Origin: Nitrososphaerales archaeon
Lineage (GTDB): Archaea > Thermoproteota > Nitrososphaeria > Nitrososphaerales > Nitrososphaeraceae
Assembly (NCBI GenBank): GCA_029237515.1
Contig: JARBAV010000392.1
Span: forward strand, 1-6,631
Direction of reading: 5' to 3'
Length of the DNA: 6,631 nt
Below the pieces are notes generated by a model. That model did not search any database. It saw only the letters and a list, made by a program, of their open reading frames with translations, and was not told where the DNA came from. The position numbers and the translations under genes are program-made. Shown here piece by piece: positions 5,995 to 6,631 of the stretch. Within the stretch, counting starts at the first letter, position 1. The number at the start of each line of letters is the position of its first letter.

Positions 5995-6631
5995 TTGCAA
6001 AAGCCGGTTTTTGTCATTGCTGGAACTACTAGCGGCGTAGGAAAAACGACTATATCAATGGGAGTAATGTATAAGCTGGTGCAACTAGGATTTACAGTTC
6101 AACCCTTTAAGATCGGTCCTGACTTTATCGATCCTTGTTACCATACCCTCGTTACTGGGCGCCAATCAAGGAACCTCGATCTATGGCTAATGGGAAAAAG
6201 AGGAGTGTTAGAATGTTTTGATAGAAGTACTAGTGATGCAGATCTCTCTGTAATTGAGGGGGTAATGGGTCTATTTGACGGGATCTCTGGGAAGAGGAAT
6301 GTCGGAAGTACTGCGCATATCTCTAGGATCCTTGATGCATCAGTTATATTAGTAGTAGATGCAGCCAAAACTTCACAATCGGTAGCTGCGATGATTCTTG
6401 GGTATACAAGGTTTGATCCTCGTCTGAATGTGGCGGGGATTATCATTAACAATGTTGGGAGCCAAAAGCATTCAAACATGATACTCGAAGCATTGACTAC
6501 TCCTGTAAAGAAAAAGCTGCTCGGGATCATTTACCGAAATGAAGAGATCCGTTCTGTTGAAAGGTATTTGGGGCTTATCCCCCCTATTGAAATCAAAGGT
6601 AAAGCTAAAAATGTTATACTGAATTGTGCCA
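5995..6631 (+). CDS. cbiA: Cobyrinic acid a,c-diamide synthase (CbiA/CobB family), N-terminal 212 residues (3' end outside window)
   Basis: This ATP- and glutamine-dependent amidotransferase converts the a and c carboxylates of cobyrinic (or hydrogenobyrinic) acid to amides in cobalamin synthesis. The visible part is the dethiobiotin-synthetase-like ATPase domain. It shows the P-loop GTTSGVGKTT (10-19), the FKIGPDFIDP block (38-47), SRNLDLW (58-64), EGVMGLFDG (88-96), VVDAAKTSQS (120-129), GIIINN (148-153) and YLGLIPP (191-197). D43, D46, E88 and D95 sit where I recall the functional acidic residues of Salmonella CbiA, each shifted by two. The C-terminal glutaminase domain, with the catalytic cysteine, is beyond the window. 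TTG 5995 is the only usable start: the frame has a TGA at 5977-5979 and no other start codon between. The related CfbB (Ni-sirohydrochlorin a,c-diamide synthase of methanogens) cannot be excluded from this half alone. Confidence 0.93.
   Translation, partial: MQKPVFVIAGTTSGVGKTTISMGVMYKLVQLGFTVQPFKIGPDFIDPCYHTLVTGRQSRNLDLWLMGKRGVLECFDRSTSDADLSVIEGVMGLFDGISGKRNVGSTAHISRILDASVILVVDAAKTSQSVAAMILGYTRFDPRLNVAGIIINNVGSQKHSNMILEALTTPVKKKLLGIIYRNEEIRSVERYLGLIPPIEIKGKAKNVILNCA

Noticed and set aside
6138..6530. 130-codon open frame on the minus strand
   Set aside because: The + strand here encodes the conserved CbiA/CobB motifs without interruption, so the minus frame is a shadow.

Overview
The window carries a nucleotide excision repair operon read entirely from the + strand, followed by the start of a corrinoid biosynthesis gene. 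In order it holds uvrB (5' end cut off by the window edge), uvrA (complete), uvrC (complete, but short at its C-terminus) and the first 212 codons of cbiA/cobB (cut off by the right edge). No other convincing gene, RNA gene, mobile element or CRISPR array is visible.

Organism: the DNA is moderately AT-rich. It uses AGA/AGG for arginine and ATA for isoleucine often, and its Shine-Dalgarno sequences fit the common 16S 3' end. UvrC ends without a helix-hairpin-helix domain, and its cysteine cluster reads 'PRKPC...RNCEAPC', which recalls archaeal UvrC proteins. I infer an archaeon that acquired the bacterial-type UvrABC system, for example Nitrososphaerota (Thaumarchaeota) or a mesophilic euryarchaeal lineage. 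This is inference from general resemblance, and a bacterium is not excluded.

Region by region: 1-1332 is the C-terminal two thirds of UvrB (helicase motifs II to VI and the UVR tail). An 18-nt gap leads to uvrA at 1351-4260, with both ABC ATPase halves and the zinc cysteines intact. The uvrA stop overlaps the uvrC start (ATGA), so translation is probably coupled. uvrC at 4257-5906 has intact GIY-YIG and RNase H-like nuclease centres and four iron-sulfur-type cysteines. An 88-nt spacer (5907-5994) follows. It is the only non-coding stretch of any size, and it holds a 12-bp inverted repeat whose distal arm runs into the Shine-Dalgarno sequence of the next gene. From 5995 a TTG-started CbiA/CobB amidotransferase begins.

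How they work together: UvrA finds distorted DNA and loads UvrB, UvrB verifies the lesion, and UvrC cuts on both sides of it. CbiA/CobB amidates cobyrinic acid and has no known link to repair. The most interesting parts are the structured leader of cbiA and the missing HhH domain of UvrC. I see no wholly new system here.
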